Source of the DNA: Saccharibacillus alkalitolerans | GTDB lineage: Bacteria; Bacillota; Bacilli; Paenibacillales; Paenibacillaceae | Reading direction: 5' to 3' | NCBI RefSeq assembly: GCF_011090185.1 | Contig: NZ_JAAFGS010000001.1 | Span: forward strand, 868,001 to 932,000 | Length of the DNA stretch: 64,000 bases | Part shown: in pieces, positions 8,707 through 17,790 of the stretch | Layout of the letters: every line of letters begins with the position of its first letter | Numbering within the stretch: position 1 is the stretch's first letter | Made by a program: the position numbers and the translations under genes | Notes under the pieces: generated by a model | The model's input: the letters and a program-made list of their open reading frames with translations, nothing else | Database searches by the model: none | What the model was told of the DNA's origin: nothing

Positions 8707-11700
8707 ATGTTCAAAACGGAAGAAAAACTGCGTGCGCGCCTGACGGAGCTGGAAACGCTTCGCCACCGTACGCTGCACGCGTTCGGCGAATTGGATACGC
8801 TGCCGGACGAAGACGGCGCCATCTCGGCCGCGCCGCCGGCGGACGCGGCGGATTGGAAAAGCGTGCCGATCGGCGAACGATGGGCGGGACGGGATCGTTA
8901 TCTGTGGCTGCGCCTGTCGGCCGAGCTGCCGGAAGTGCCGAAGGGGCACCGGCTCGTCGGGCTGTTCGATTTCGGCACGACGCCGCACGGCAACAGCCGC
9001 GGCTTCGAATCGCTGCTCTTCGTCAACGGAAGCCCGCGCCAGGGCGTCGATTCCAATCACAAGGAAGTGTTTCTGGACGACCTCGCCGGCGGGACAGCGA
9101 AGCTGCATTTTCGGCTGTGGTCCGGACTGGAAGGCGGCGGCCCCCCGACGGCGCAGGAGCATGTGCTGGCGCGGGCGGAAATCTCGCTGCTTCACGAGGC
9201 GGCGGACGATCTGTATTATACCGGCCGCGCGATGCTGGATACGGCGCTGATTCTCCAAGACAGCCGGGCCGAGCGCGATGAACTGCTGCTTGCGTTGAAC
9301 CGCTCGCTGCTGCTGCTCGACTGGTCCCGGCCGGGCTCGGACGATTTTTACGCTTCGGCCCAGACGGCGCTGTCCGAGCTGAAGCGCCGCCTGGACGGGC
9401 TGCGCGCCGATTATCCGCAGCCGGCCGACCCCGTGACCGTCCGCTGCGTCGGGCATACGCATATCGACGTGGCCTGGCTGTGGCGGCTGCGCCATACGCG
9501 GGAGAAGGCGGCGCGATCCTTTTCCACCGTGCTGGAGCTGATGGAGCATTATCCCGACTATATGTTCCTGCAGACGCAGCCGCAGCTGTACGCCTACATC
9601 AAGCACGACTATCCGGAACTGTATGCCCGCATCCGGGAAAGGGTTGCCGAAGGACGCTGGGAAGCCGGCGGGGCGATGTGGCTGGAAGCCGACTGCAACT
9701 TGACGTCCGGCGAGTCGCTGGTCCGTCAGATCCTGCGCGGCACGCAGTTTTTCCGGGAGGAGTTCGGGACGGAGAACCGCTATCTGTGGCTTCCGGACGT
9801 CTTCGGTTACAGCTGGGCGCTGCCGCAAATATTGCGCAAGTCCGGCATCACCTCGTTCATGACGACCAAGATCAGCTGGAGCCAGTACAACCGGATGCCG
9901 CACGATACGTTCGTTTGGAAAGGGATCGACGGTTCGGAAGTGCTCACGCACTTTATTACGACGCCGGAGATCGAATTCCCGCAGGAGACCTATTACACGT
10001 ACAACGGCTATGTCGTGCCGGAGACGGTTCAGGGCATCTGGGAGCAGTACAAGGATCGGTCGTTCAACCGCGAGCTGCTGCTCTGTTACGGTTACGGCGA
10101 CGGAGGCGGGGGCGTCAACCGCGATATGCTGGAAATGCGGCGCAGGCTCGAACATATGCCGGGACTGCCGAAAACGATAACGGGCCGCGCGGACGACTAC
10201 TTCGAACGGCTCGAGCGGACGGCGGCGGAGACCGAGTCGTACGTGCATACGTGGGACGGCGAGCTCTACCTCGAAAATCACCGGGGGACGTATACGAGCC
10301 AGGCGTGGATCAAAAAAGCGAACCGGCGCCTGGAACTTGCGCTGCGGCGTTCGGAGATGCTGAACGTCGCGGCCGGCCTGCTCGGGGATCACGAGTCGGA
10401 AGCCGGTCAGCGGCGTCTGAACGAAGCCTGGAAAATCGCGCTGCGCAACCAGTTCCACGATATCATTCCGGGCTCTTCCATCGGGGAAGTGTACGACGAC
10501 GCGCGCGGGGAATACGCGGAAGCCGGACTGCTGACGCTGACGGCGGATGCGGCGTCCCTTGCCGCGCTGACGGGCGGCAAGGCGGAAGAGGAGGCAGGCG
10601 GGCAAACCGCCGCGCGCGCGTATACGATGTTCAACGACTCGTCCTGGGCCTGCGAAGGCGCGGCGGAAATTCCGGGAGAGCGGGAATCGGAGGCGAATCC
10701 GCCGCACGTTTCGGGTTCTTCCGCAGCCTCCGCGTCTGCAGGCGGGACTTGGCGGACGGCTGACGGCCGGGAGCTGACGGCGCAGCGCACGTCTTCGGGC
10801 TGGCTCGTAGAGACGGGAGGCATCGCCGCGCTCGGCTTCGCGGAGATCGCGTTCGAGCCGGACCCGGCGGGCGCGGGACGTTCCGGCAGCGCGGACGCTT
10901 CGGACGACGGGCGCTTCGTCTGGAAGGACGGCAGGCTCGAGACTCCTTTTTACCTCGTCGAATGGGACGAAGCCGGACGGCTAAGCCGCCTCTACGACCG
11001 CGAGCATCGGCGCGAAGTGCTGGCGGCGGGAGAAGCGGGCAACGTGCTTCAAGTCTTCGAAGACAAGCCGCTGCAGTTCGATGCATGGAATATCGATCTC
11101 TTTTATACGGAAAACATGCGCACCGTGGATCGGCTTCGGTTCATGCGCTTGAAGGAGAACGGGCCGCTGCGCGCTTCCGTCGAATTCGAATGGGCTTACG
11201 GCGATTCGCGGATTCGCCAGGAAGTTCGCCTGTACAGCGGCAGCCGGAGAATCGATTTCTGCACGAACATCGACTGGAAAGAACGGCGCCAGCTGCTGAA
11301 GGTCGCTTTTCCCGTCGATATCCGGGCGACCGAAGCTTCTTACGATATCCAATTCGGCAGCGTCAAGCGTCCGACGCACTGGAATACGAGCTGGGATTAC
11401 GCGCGGTTCGAGACGGTGGGCCATCAATGGGCGGACCTGTCGGAGCGCGGCTACGGCGTCAGTCTGCTGAACGACTGCAAGTACGGCTACGACGTCAAGG
11501 GAAACACGCTCAGGCTGAGCCTTATCAAGTCGGCGGAATATCCCGATCCCCAGGCGGATCTGGGCGAACACGCCTTCACGTATTCGCTCTTCCCGCATGC
11601 CGGGGATTGGGCGGAAGGAGGCACGGCGCGGGAAGCCTGGAACCTGAACAGTCCTCCGGGCGTCTGGGAAGGCGCGTCGGGGCTTGACGGCCGTTCGCTG

Positions 11701-12030
11701 CTCCGTTCGTCGGCGGAGCACGTGGCGATCGACGCGGTCAAAATCGCGGAGGACGGGGACGGCATCGTCGTGCGCGTGCATGAATGCGAAGGGCGAAGCG
11801 GAGAAACGGAGCTGACTTCTTTCGCGGGTCCGATCCGCTGGCAGGAGACGGATCTGCTGGAACGGGCGCTCGGGGAAGAACGGTCGGGCGCGTGGCGTTT
11901 TCACATCAAGCCTTACGAGATCCGGACCTACCGGATTCGTTTCGGCGAGCAGGAGCCCGGCGCCGCCGAAGCGCCAGGCGAAGAAGACGGAAGCGGAATC
12001 GCGGGAAAAGGAGTGGGCGGCGATGAGTAA
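8707..12030 (+). CDS. GH38 alpha-mannosidase (first copy)
   Basis: Retaining alpha-mannosidase of 1107 residues, without signal peptide and therefore cytoplasmic. The catalytic domain shows the zinc-binding motif GHTHIDVAWLW starting near residue 249 and the nucleophile block MWLEADCN with Asp at about 329, followed by LPDVFGYSWALPQI and the glycine-rich CYGYGDGGGG. The C-terminal half holds the family beta-domains (THWNTSWDYARFETVGHQWA). ATG 8707 is preferred over an upstream in-frame ATG because GGAGGT precedes it. It overlaps the GH88 gene by eight bases, so translation is coupled. A second copy with the same layout lies at 57117-60362. It would remove alpha-linked mannose exposed by the lyase and GH88 steps. 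Confidence 0.95.
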   Translation: MFKTEEKLRARLTELETLRHRTLHAFGELDTLPDEDGAISAAPPADAADWKSVPIGERWAGRDRYLWLRLSAELPEVPKGHRLVGLFDFGTTPHGNSRGFESLLFVNGSPRQGVDSNHKEVFLDDLAGGTAKLHFRLWSGLEGGGPPTAQEHVLARAEISLLHEAADDLYYTGRAMLDTALILQDSRAERDELLLALNRSLLLLDWSRPGSDDFYASAQTALSELKRRLDGLRADYPQPADPVTVRCVGHTHIDVAWLWRLRHTREKAARSFSTVLELMEHYPDYMFLQTQPQLYAYIKHDYPELYARIRERVAEGRWEAGGAMWLEADCNLTSGESLVRQILRGTQFFREEFGTENRYLWLPDVFGYSWALPQILRKSGITSFMTTKISWSQYNRMPHDTFVWKGIDGSEVLTHFITTPEIEFPQETYYTYNGYVVPETVQGIWEQYKDRSFNRELLLCYGYGDGGGGVNRDMLEMRRRLEHMPGLPKTITGRADDYFERLERTAAETESYVHTWDGELYLENHRGTYTSQAWIKKANRRLELALRRSEMLNVAAGLLGDHESEAGQRRLNEAWKIALRNQFHDIIPGSSIGEVYDDARGEYAEAGLLTLTADAASLAALTGGKAEEEAGGQTAARAYTMFNDSSWACEGAAEIPGERESEANPPHVSGSSAASASAGGTWRTADGRELTAQRTSSGWLVETGGIAALGFAEIAFEPDPAGAGRSGSADASDDGRFVWKDGRLETPFYLVEWDEAGRLSRLYDREHRREVLAAGEAGNVLQVFEDKPLQFDAWNIDLFYTENMRTVDRLRFMRLKENGPLRASVEFEWAYGDSRIRQEVRLYSGSRRIDFCTNIDWKERRQLLKVAFPVDIRATEASYDIQFGSVKRPTHWNTSWDYARFETVGHQWADLSERGYGVSLLNDCKYGYDVKGNTLRLSLIKSAEYPDPQADLGEHAFTYSLFPHAGDWAEGGTAREAWNLNSPPGVWEGASGLDGRSLLRSSAEHVAIDAVKIAEDGDGIVVRVHECEGRSGETELTSFAGPIRWQETDLLERALGEERSGAWRFHIKPYEIRTYRIRFGEQEPGAAEAPGEEDGSGIAGKGVGGDE

Positions 12031-13258
12031 AAAAAGCACGGAAGGAGCTCCTTTCGGTACAGGGAAAGCTCGGATCGGAAACGGGGCCGCGGAGGATAGG
12101 GATAAGCCGGGTCCGGACCTTGAAGCGAACCGTCCGCCGGTCTTCGAGCGGGCCGCGGCCTATGTGCTGCGCCAGATCGACGCCGGACTCGACACGTTCG
12201 GACCATGCGCCTATCCCGCGCCTTCGAGCACGGGCGGCATTTATCCGGCCATTCCGAATTTCGAATGGACGTCGGGCTTTTGGACCGGGATGCTCTGGCT
12301 TGCCTACGAGCTGACTGGCGAGGCCAAATATCGGCGCGCCGCCGAGAGCCAGCTGCCGGATTACCGGGCGCGCCTCGACGGGAAAATCGGTACGGATACG
12401 CACGACCTGGGCTTCCTGTACAGCTTGTCTGCAGTCAACGAATATCGGATCACCGGCAACCCGAAGGCGCGCGAAGCGGGATTGATGGCGGCGGAGCTGC
12501 TGGCGGCCCGCTACTTGCCGGAGGCCGGCATCATTCAGGCCTGGGGGAATCTGAACGATCCCGAGGAGCGCGGGCGGATGATCATCGACTGTCTGATGAA
12601 TCTGCCTCTGCTCTACTGGGCAAGCGAAGAATCCGGAGATCCCCGCTTTGCGGAATATGCCCGAAGCCATGTCCGGCAGTCGGCCCGCTATCTGGTCCGT
12701 CCCGACCGGACGACCTATCACACGTATTATATGGACGCGGAGACGGGAGAGCCGAAATACGGCACCACCCATCAGGGCCACGCCGACGATTCTTGCTGGG
12801 CGCGGGGACAGGCGTGGGGCATTTACGGATTCATGCTCAGTTATCTGCATACGCAGGATTCCGAATTGTTGCGGCTGTCGAAGACGCTCGCGGATTATTT
12901 CGCGGAGCGGACGCCGGCGGACGGCGTCGTGTATTGGGATCTCGTATTCCTTGCCGGAAACGCGCAGGAGCGGGATTCGTCCGCTTCGGCGGTGGCGGCC
13001 TGCGGCCTGCTGGAGATGGCGCGGCAGCTTCCTGCCGGCAGCGCGCAGCGGCAGGAAGCGGAACGCCAAGCCTTTGCCATCTTGACCGCGCTGGACGCCG
13101 GGTACACGACTCGCGATCTGCCGGGTTCGAACGGCGTGTTGAAGCACGGGGTGTATAACAAGCCCCGCGGAATCGGCGTCGACGAATGCACGATCTGGGG
13201 CGATTACTATTATTTCGAGGCTTTGGTGAGGGTATTGAAGCCGGAGTGGCGGCCGTAA
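12023..13258 (+). CDS. GH88 unsaturated glucuronyl hydrolase
   Basis: Cytoplasmic alpha/alpha-barrel enzyme of 411 residues that hydrates and releases the 4,5-unsaturated uronic acid left on oligosaccharides by polysaccharide lyases. The two catalytic aspartates are visible: THDLGFLY with Asp about 128 and IIDCLMN with Asp about 189. Their spacing of 61 residues equals that of Asp88/Asp149 in the characterised Bacillus enzyme. Also seen are HQGHADDSCWARGQAWG and the C-terminal WGDYYYFEAL. An unusual hydrophilic N-terminal extension of about 40 residues precedes the catalytic domain. The start overlaps the GH38 stop by eight bases, and AGGAG lies within the end of that gene. Followed by a strong terminator closing the operon. 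Confidence 0.94.
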   Translation: MSKKSTEGAPFGTGKARIGNGAAEDRDKPGPDLEANRPPVFERAAAYVLRQIDAGLDTFGPCAYPAPSSTGGIYPAIPNFEWTSGFWTGMLWLAYELTGEAKYRRAAESQLPDYRARLDGKIGTDTHDLGFLYSLSAVNEYRITGNPKAREAGLMAAELLAARYLPEAGIIQAWGNLNDPEERGRMIIDCLMNLPLLYWASEESGDPRFAEYARSHVRQSARYLVRPDRTTYHTYYMDAETGEPKYGTTHQGHADDSCWARGQAWGIYGFMLSYLHTQDSELLRLSKTLADYFAERTPADGVVYWDLVFLAGNAQERDSSASAVAACGLLEMARQLPAGSAQRQEAERQAFAILTALDAGYTTRDLPGSNGVLKHGVYNKPRGIGVDECTIWGDYYYFEALVRVLKPEWRP

Positions 13259-13319
13259 GATTCGGTACCGGCCGCCCGGCGGTCGAAAAAAGAATAATAA
13301 GAAAGGCAAAGCGCTGCCT

Positions 13320-13353
13320 GCGCAGAGGACGATCGTCCTCTGCGCTTTTTTTT
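13320..13353 (+). terminator. Terminator of the glycan operon
   Basis: Perfect 11-bp stem GCGCAGAGGAC / GTCCTCTGCGC with loop GATC, followed by eight T. Confidence 0.95.
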
Positions 13354-13407
13354 ATTTCCGACTTTGTTGTTCGGAAAAATAAAGAATTTCCCGAGAAAGC
13401 CTCTTCA

Positions 13408-13427
13408 TTAAATGTCGTTAAATGTCG
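13408..13427. repeat. Tandem 10-bp direct repeat before the MCP gene
   Basis: TTAAATGTCG occurs twice without a gap in an AT-rich stretch 58 bases upstream of the chemotaxis receptor start. One-turn spacing puts both copies on the same helix face, which could suit a regulator. No matching known box was recognised. Confidence 0.5.
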
Positions 13428-13484
13428 AAAAATGAGTTAACGGCAATTCAATGCCTTAAAATTTTATTTATAACGGAGGCCGCT

Positions 13485-15017
13485 ATGCGAGCAAAACGAA
13501 ATCGACTGATGCTTTCTCTTACGGCAGGCACGCTTCTATTGTCCTTTATTTTTCACTTTTTTAACCGGTCGCTCGGCTTATTCGAGCAGCTGATGCACGA
13601 ATCGGGCATGGGAGCGATGCATCAGGCGGCCTCCGGCGGCGATTATTCGCTGGTCTTGAATGTCCTGCTGGTTTTGCCGGCTCTTTTCCTGGGAGCGGCC
13701 TGGTTCTTTTATGCGCGAAGCACCGAGCATGTCGCGATTCCCGTAATGAATACGCTGGGACTCACGTTCGCCAGCATTTCGATTACGGCAGGCGGCGGCG
13801 GTTACGTGGAGTTCCACTTTTCGATCTTCATGGTCGTGGCGTTTCTCGTCTTCTATGAGAGCGTTGCGCTTGTCGCCCTGATGACGTCGATTTTCGCGGT
13901 CGTCCACGTCGTGGCGATCTTCTGGATGACGGAACTGTATCTGGGCAGCGAAACTTATACGTTTTCCATGCTTCTGCTCCACGCCGTGTTCCTCCTGCTG
14001 ACAAGCGGCTCGATCATCTGGCAGATTATCGTAAAAAGACGCTTCGCCGAAAAGGTCGAGGTAGAACGCGAGGCAAAGCGGCTGGAGCTGGAACAGGCAT
14101 TCGGCACGCTCAGCGATATGTCGGCCCGCTTAAGCGCCACGTTCGAATCCGTTGCGGAAAAGTCCGAAACGATCAGCGAATCGGGAAGAGGGCTGTCGTC
14201 TTCTTTCGAGGAATTGGCATCGGAGCTGGATCTTCAGTTGAAGTCCGTGGAACGCGCGGGGAACAGCCTGGAAGATATTTACGCGATCGTGGAAGAAACG
14301 CGCGAAGCGTCGCACGAAGCGAGCGCTCACGCCGAACGAACGCGCACCGCGCTGCCCGAAGCCGTCGAAGAGATGCAGCGTCTGCACGGCGGCATGGGCG
14401 AATTGTCCCGTACGGTCGGCGAGACGGCGGAGACGATCCGGGATCTGGACGAATCGGCGCGCGAAGCGGACCGTATCCTGCTTGCTATTCGAGAAGTGGC
14501 CGACCGGACCAATCTGCTGTCGCTGAACGCTTCGATCGAAGCGGCCAGAGCGGGCGAGCAGGGACGCGGATTCGCCGTTGTGGCCAGCGAAATCCGCGCA
14601 CTGGCGGAGCAAAGCCGCAGCAGCGCGGAAGAGGTAAACCGGATCGTGGGCGGCATTCGCGAAGAGACCCGGCGTTCGGCCCAGCGGATGAACGACAGCC
14701 GCGAAATGGCGGAAGTCAGCCTGGAACAAACGGCGGGGGCGATCCGGCTGTTGGACGAAGCGGGACACAGCGCGTCGGAGCTGATCGGCGCGGTGGGATT
14801 GATCGGAGGACGCGTGGACAAGTTAGCCGAACGCTCCCGCCGAATCTCGGAAGACATGCACGAAGTCTCGGCGGTGGCGGGCCGCACGACGGACGCGCTG
14901 CGTTCTTTCGGCCGCACGACGCGCGATCAGGTCGAAGCCAGCCTCGAGATGAACGGCGAGCTGCAGGAATTGAAGCGGCTGTCCGGCGAGACGCAGCAGC
15001 AGAGGCTTGCGAATTAA
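13485..15017 (+). CDS. Methyl-accepting chemotaxis protein, multi-TM sensor without extracytoplasmic domain
   Basis: Chemoreceptor of 510 residues. The first 190 residues hold about six membrane segments with very short loops and no periplasmic ligand domain. A coiled-coil region and the conserved signalling hairpin follow ([20 protein letters not shown], then [20 protein letters not shown]), which binds CheA and CheW. ATG 13485 was chosen over an upstream in-frame ATG because GGAGG is placed five bases before it. Lacking an outer sensor domain, it may sense membrane state, redox or a lipophilic cue (inference). It stands alone between two terminators. Confidence 0.92.
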   Translation: MRAKRNRLMLSLTAGTLLLSFIFHFFNRSLGLFEQLMHESGMGAMHQAASGGDYSLVLNVLLVLPALFLGAAWFFYARSTEHVAIPVMNTLGLTFASISITAGGGGYVEFHFSIFMVVAFLVFYESVALVALMTSIFAVVHVVAIFWMTELYLGSETYTFSMLLLHAVFLLLTSGSIIWQIIVKRRFAEKVEVEREAKRLELEQAFGTLSDMSARLSATFESVAEKSETISESGRGLSSSFEELASELDLQLKSVERAGNSLEDIYAIVEETREASHEASAHAERTRTALPEAVEEMQRLHGGMGELSRTVGETAETIRDLDESAREADRILLAIREVADRTNLLSLNASIEAARAGEQGRGFAVVASEIRALAEQSRSSAEEVNRIVGGIREETRRSAQRMNDSREMAEVSLEQTAGAIRLLDEAGHSASELIGAVGLIGGRVDKLAERSRRISEDMHEVSAVAGRTTDALRSFGRTTRDQVEASLEMNGELQELKRLSGETQQQRLAN

Positions 15018-15048
15018 GGCGGCATAGGGCCAAGAATGTAAAAGAAAA

Positions 15049-15089
15049 GGGAAGAAGCGGGGAGTTTCGCTCCCGCTTCTTCCCTTTTT
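15049..15089. terminator. Bidirectional terminator between MCP and SDR genes
   Basis: Stem GGGAAGAAGCGGGGAG / CTCCCGCTTCTTCCC with loop TTTCG, T5 on the plus side and A-rich sequence before the left arm giving U on the minus strand. It serves the two convergent genes. Confidence 0.88.
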
Positions 15090-15127
15090 GCGATGTCTTT
15101 CGGATCGTGTTCCCTTATCTCTTTCGC

Positions 15128-15928
15128 TTAGATCTTCTGCTCCCACAGCTTGGCCTGGTACTCCTTAACCTGCTGCTCGGACGCTTCGGGCCAAACGGTG
15201 CGGAAATTGTGCTTGTCCTGCGGAATAACCTCGACCATTTTGTCGATCATGTCCTGCGGATCGAACTGCTGCGCCAGCATCTGCTCGCCTTTCAGCAGGT
15301 CCGAACGTTTGGTGAAATTCGTTTTCTCGTCGTACCATTTTTCTTTCTCTTCGAACATCATGTCGTTGAAGCCTGTCTTGTACGGCCCCGGATTGATGGT
15401 CGCGACCTGGACGCCGTAGTCTTCGAGTTCCTGCTGGAGCGCCTGCGCGAACGCCTCGAGCGCGTGCTTGGACGCGCAGTAAGGCCCAAGGAACGGAGTG
15501 ACGCTGAGACCGGCGATCGAACTGGTGAACACGATCTTGCCTTTCTTTTTGGCAACGAATTTGCGCGCGACAAGCTGGGTCAGTTCGATCGCGCTGAAGA
15601 AATTCGTTTCGAATACCTGGCGGACATTTTCCACCGGAACTTCCGCGAACGGTCCCGTATGGCCGATGGCGGCGTTGCTGACGAAAATGTCGAAATCGTG
15701 CTCTTCGACCTGCGCCCGATCAAGCGGATTATTCACGTCCAGCTTGAACACTTCGATATCGAGTCCTTCGGATTTGGCATAGTCGCGGAATTCCGGCACC
15801 TGCGAGATCGTCTCGACGGTAGCGATCACCCGATGGCCGGCGCGTGCCAAGCCGATCGCGGTTCCCTTGCCGAGTCCGCTGCCCGCGCCGGTGATGAAAA
15901 TCGTTTTTTTGTTCGAAAAAATAGCCAT
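15128..15928 (-). CDS. Short-chain dehydrogenase/reductase
   Basis: Classical SDR of 266 residues. Visible are the nucleotide-binding TGAGSGLG near the N-terminus, the structural NAAIG motif, the catalytic Ser in FTSSIAG and the YCASK pair that supplies Tyr and Lys. The replacement of the usual basic residue after the glycine motif by VET leaves cofactor preference open. GGAGGG sits seven bases before the ATG. It is transcribed alone, divergent from the uvrX promoter. The substrate cannot be predicted. Confidence 0.92.
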   Translation of the reverse strand: MAIFSNKKTIFITGAGSGLGKGTAIGLARAGHRVIATVETISQVPEFRDYAKSEGLDIEVFKLDVNNPLDRAQVEEHDFDIFVSNAAIGHTGPFAEVPVENVRQVFETNFFSAIELTQLVARKFVAKKKGKIVFTSSIAGLSVTPFLGPYCASKHALEAFAQALQQELEDYGVQVATINPGPYKTGFNDMMFEEKEKWYDEKTNFTKRSDLLKGEQMLAQQFDPQDMIDKMVEVIPQDKHNFRTVWPEASEQQVKEYQAKLWEQKI

Positions 15929-16058
15929 GTTCGTGCCCTCCTCGTCTATTGATGAAACAAAAAGCGAATCCGATTGCGTCGTAGTCGTTTTACCCGGTTC
16001 GCGGGCTAAGAATCAAGCCTGTTCGAAAAAGAAGGGCTCGAAAGGTGAGAAAAACCCG

Positions 16059-16086
16059 TTTACAGAACGTATGTTCGGTGTATAAT
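16059..16086 (+). promoter_or_regulatory. Promoter of the uvrX operon
   Basis: TTTACA (16059-16064) and TATAAT (16081-16086) with a 16-base spacer. The LexA box fills the spacer, so repressor and RNA polymerase would exclude each other. Confidence 0.8.
16064..16077. promoter_or_regulatory. LexA (SOS) box
   Basis: AGAACGTATGTTCG matches the Gram-positive LexA/DinR consensus CGAACRNRYGTTYC at all core positions (GAAC, then RNRY = GTAT, then GTTC). It covers the promoter spacer of a Y-family polymerase gene, a typical SOS target. Confidence 0.88.
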
Positions 16087-16157
16087 GAACAGTAAGACGC
16101 GATGCCGCGATTCCTGCGGAGCATCGTCGATTATGGGCAGATCGGGAGGGAAGACCC

Positions 16158-17405
16158 ATGCCGGTTAACAACCGAATCATCATGCTGGTCGATATGGAAA
16201 GTTTCTACGCGGGAGTGGAGAAGGCCGGGCGGCCGGAACTTCGGGGGCTGCCTCTGGCGGTAGTCGGAGACCCTTCCGTGCCGTCGAGCGCGGTACTGGC
16301 CGCCTGTCCTGTTGCCAAAAGGTTCGGAATCCGTACCGGGGAACGTCTGAGTTCGGCGCTGGCCAAGTGTCCGGCGCTTGTCCCGGTTCGTCCGCGAATG
16401 GGCGACTATATCGAAATTTCCGCGCAGATCGCAAGCATTCTCGAAGCTTACACCGATCTGGTCGAGCCGTATTCGATCGACGAGATGTTCGCCGATTTCA
16501 CCGGCTCGATGCATTTATACGGCGGCGTTCCGGAAGAACTGGCCCGGCTGATCCAGTCGCGTATTACCGTAGAGACGGGGGTGCGGTCGAGATTCGGCAT
16601 CGGCGCCAATAAAGTCCGGGCGAAGCTGGCCTGCGACCTGGTGGCCAAACGTACGGAAACCGGCATTTTCCATTTACATAACGAAGAAGACTGGACAAAT
16701 CGAATCTGGCCGGAGCCGGTAAGACGTATGTGGGGCGTAGGCGGACGAATGGAGCGGCATCTTCATGCGCTGCGGATCCTGACGATCGGAGAGTTGGCGC
16801 GGACGCCGCTATCCAAGCTGAGGGCGCGCTGGGGAGTGAACGGAGAAGTGCTGTGGCGGATCGCCAACGGAATCGACGATTCGCCGGTCTCGCCCTGGAC
16901 GCGCACGGAGCACAAAGAAATCGGCACGACGATCACGCTGCCCCGTTCTTATCGGAGTGCGGCGGAGATCGAAACGGTGCTGCTCGATCTGTGCACGGAA
17001 ATCGGACGCCGGGCGAGGCGGATGAAATGCATGGGCGACACGCTGTCTTTCGGAGCCGGAGGGGAAGGCGGTTACCGGAGAAGCGAAGGGGTTCGCCGGC
17101 GCATCAAGCTGGCCGATCCGACCGACATTACGGCGGAATTGTACGAGGCGGCATTGAATCTGTTCCGCGGAAGTTGGGACGGCATGCCGATCAAGCGGCT
17201 GAGTGTGTCGCTGTCGGGGCTCGGCCGGGCGGAAGTGTATCAGCCTTCGCTGTTCGGCAACCGCGAGCAGCAGCGGGCGATCGATCGGGCGATGGACGAA
17301 ATCAAGGACCGCTTCGGCGAGACGGCGATCGTGCGCGGACGTTCGTTCACGGAAGCCGGCCGGGCCAAAGACCGGGCGGAGAAGATCGGAGGACATTACA
17401 AATGA
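16158..17405 (+). CDS. uvrX: Y-family DNA polymerase, UvrX/YqjW type
   Basis: Translesion polymerase of 415 residues. The N-terminal catalytic palm shows MLVDMESFYAGVE and the second metal-binding block YSIDEMFADF. A helix-hairpin-helix region around MWGVGGRMERHL and a little-finger domain follow. Near the C-terminus the segment QPSLFG resembles a beta-clamp binding motif. The pairing with a YolD-like gene and the LexA box favour UvrX/YqjW over constitutive DinB. GGGAGGGAAG precedes the ATG. Its stop overlaps the next start in ATGA, so it is translationally coupled to the YolD-like gene. Confidence 0.92.
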   Translation: MPVNNRIIMLVDMESFYAGVEKAGRPELRGLPLAVVGDPSVPSSAVLAACPVAKRFGIRTGERLSSALAKCPALVPVRPRMGDYIEISAQIASILEAYTDLVEPYSIDEMFADFTGSMHLYGGVPEELARLIQSRITVETGVRSRFGIGANKVRAKLACDLVAKRTETGIFHLHNEEDWTNRIWPEPVRRMWGVGGRMERHLHALRILTIGELARTPLSKLRARWGVNGEVLWRIANGIDDSPVSPWTRTEHKEIGTTITLPRSYRSAAEIETVLLDLCTEIGRRARRMKCMGDTLSFGAGGEGGYRRSEGVRRRIKLADPTDITAELYEAALNLFRGSWDGMPIKRLSVSLSGLGRAEVYQPSLFGNREQQRAIDRAMDEIKDRFGETAIVRGRSFTEAGRAKDRAEKIGGHYK

Positions 17406-17743
17406 CGAAAAAATTGGAGGGCAACGGGCTTTGGGAATCGAGCCGGATGATTCTGCCGGAATACCGGGAACGGATCGCGCGCGCTTCGGCGGAACGGACC
17501 CGCCAAAGAAAAATCGTCCTGCACGAAGACGAGCGGGAAGCGGTATTCGAGGCGGTGAAACGTTCGCTGGCGCTGGGAATCGCCGTCCGGCTTGAAGTGC
17601 AGGGCGATCGCGGCAGCGAATGGGCGGAAGGCGTGATCATCGATGCGAGCCCCATCCGGGGATCGCTCAAGCTCGAAGGCGAGTTCGGCGTGCGCCGGAT
17701 CGCCTATTCGGATATCGTCGGCGCCGAACTGTCGGAATCGTGA
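17402..17743 (+). CDS. YolD-like protein
   Basis: Small protein of 113 residues that recurrently sits beside uvrX/yqjW-type polymerases in Bacillales; its role is not established, and an accessory function for the polymerase has been supposed. Typical features are MILPEYRE near the N-terminus and GVRRIAYSDIVGAEL at the C-terminus. The ATG overlaps the uvrX stop by four bases, and GGAGG lies inside the end of uvrX. Co-regulated by the LexA box upstream of uvrX. Confidence 0.88.
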   Translation: MTKKLEGNGLWESSRMILPEYRERIARASAERTRQRKIVLHEDEREAVFEAVKRSLALGIAVRLEVQGDRGSEWAEGVIIDASPIRGSLKLEGEFGVRRIAYSDIVGAELSES

Positions 17744-17790
17744 ACGGCTGACGCTGTCGGCGAACGGCGGACAAAAAAGGAGTTCGGATC

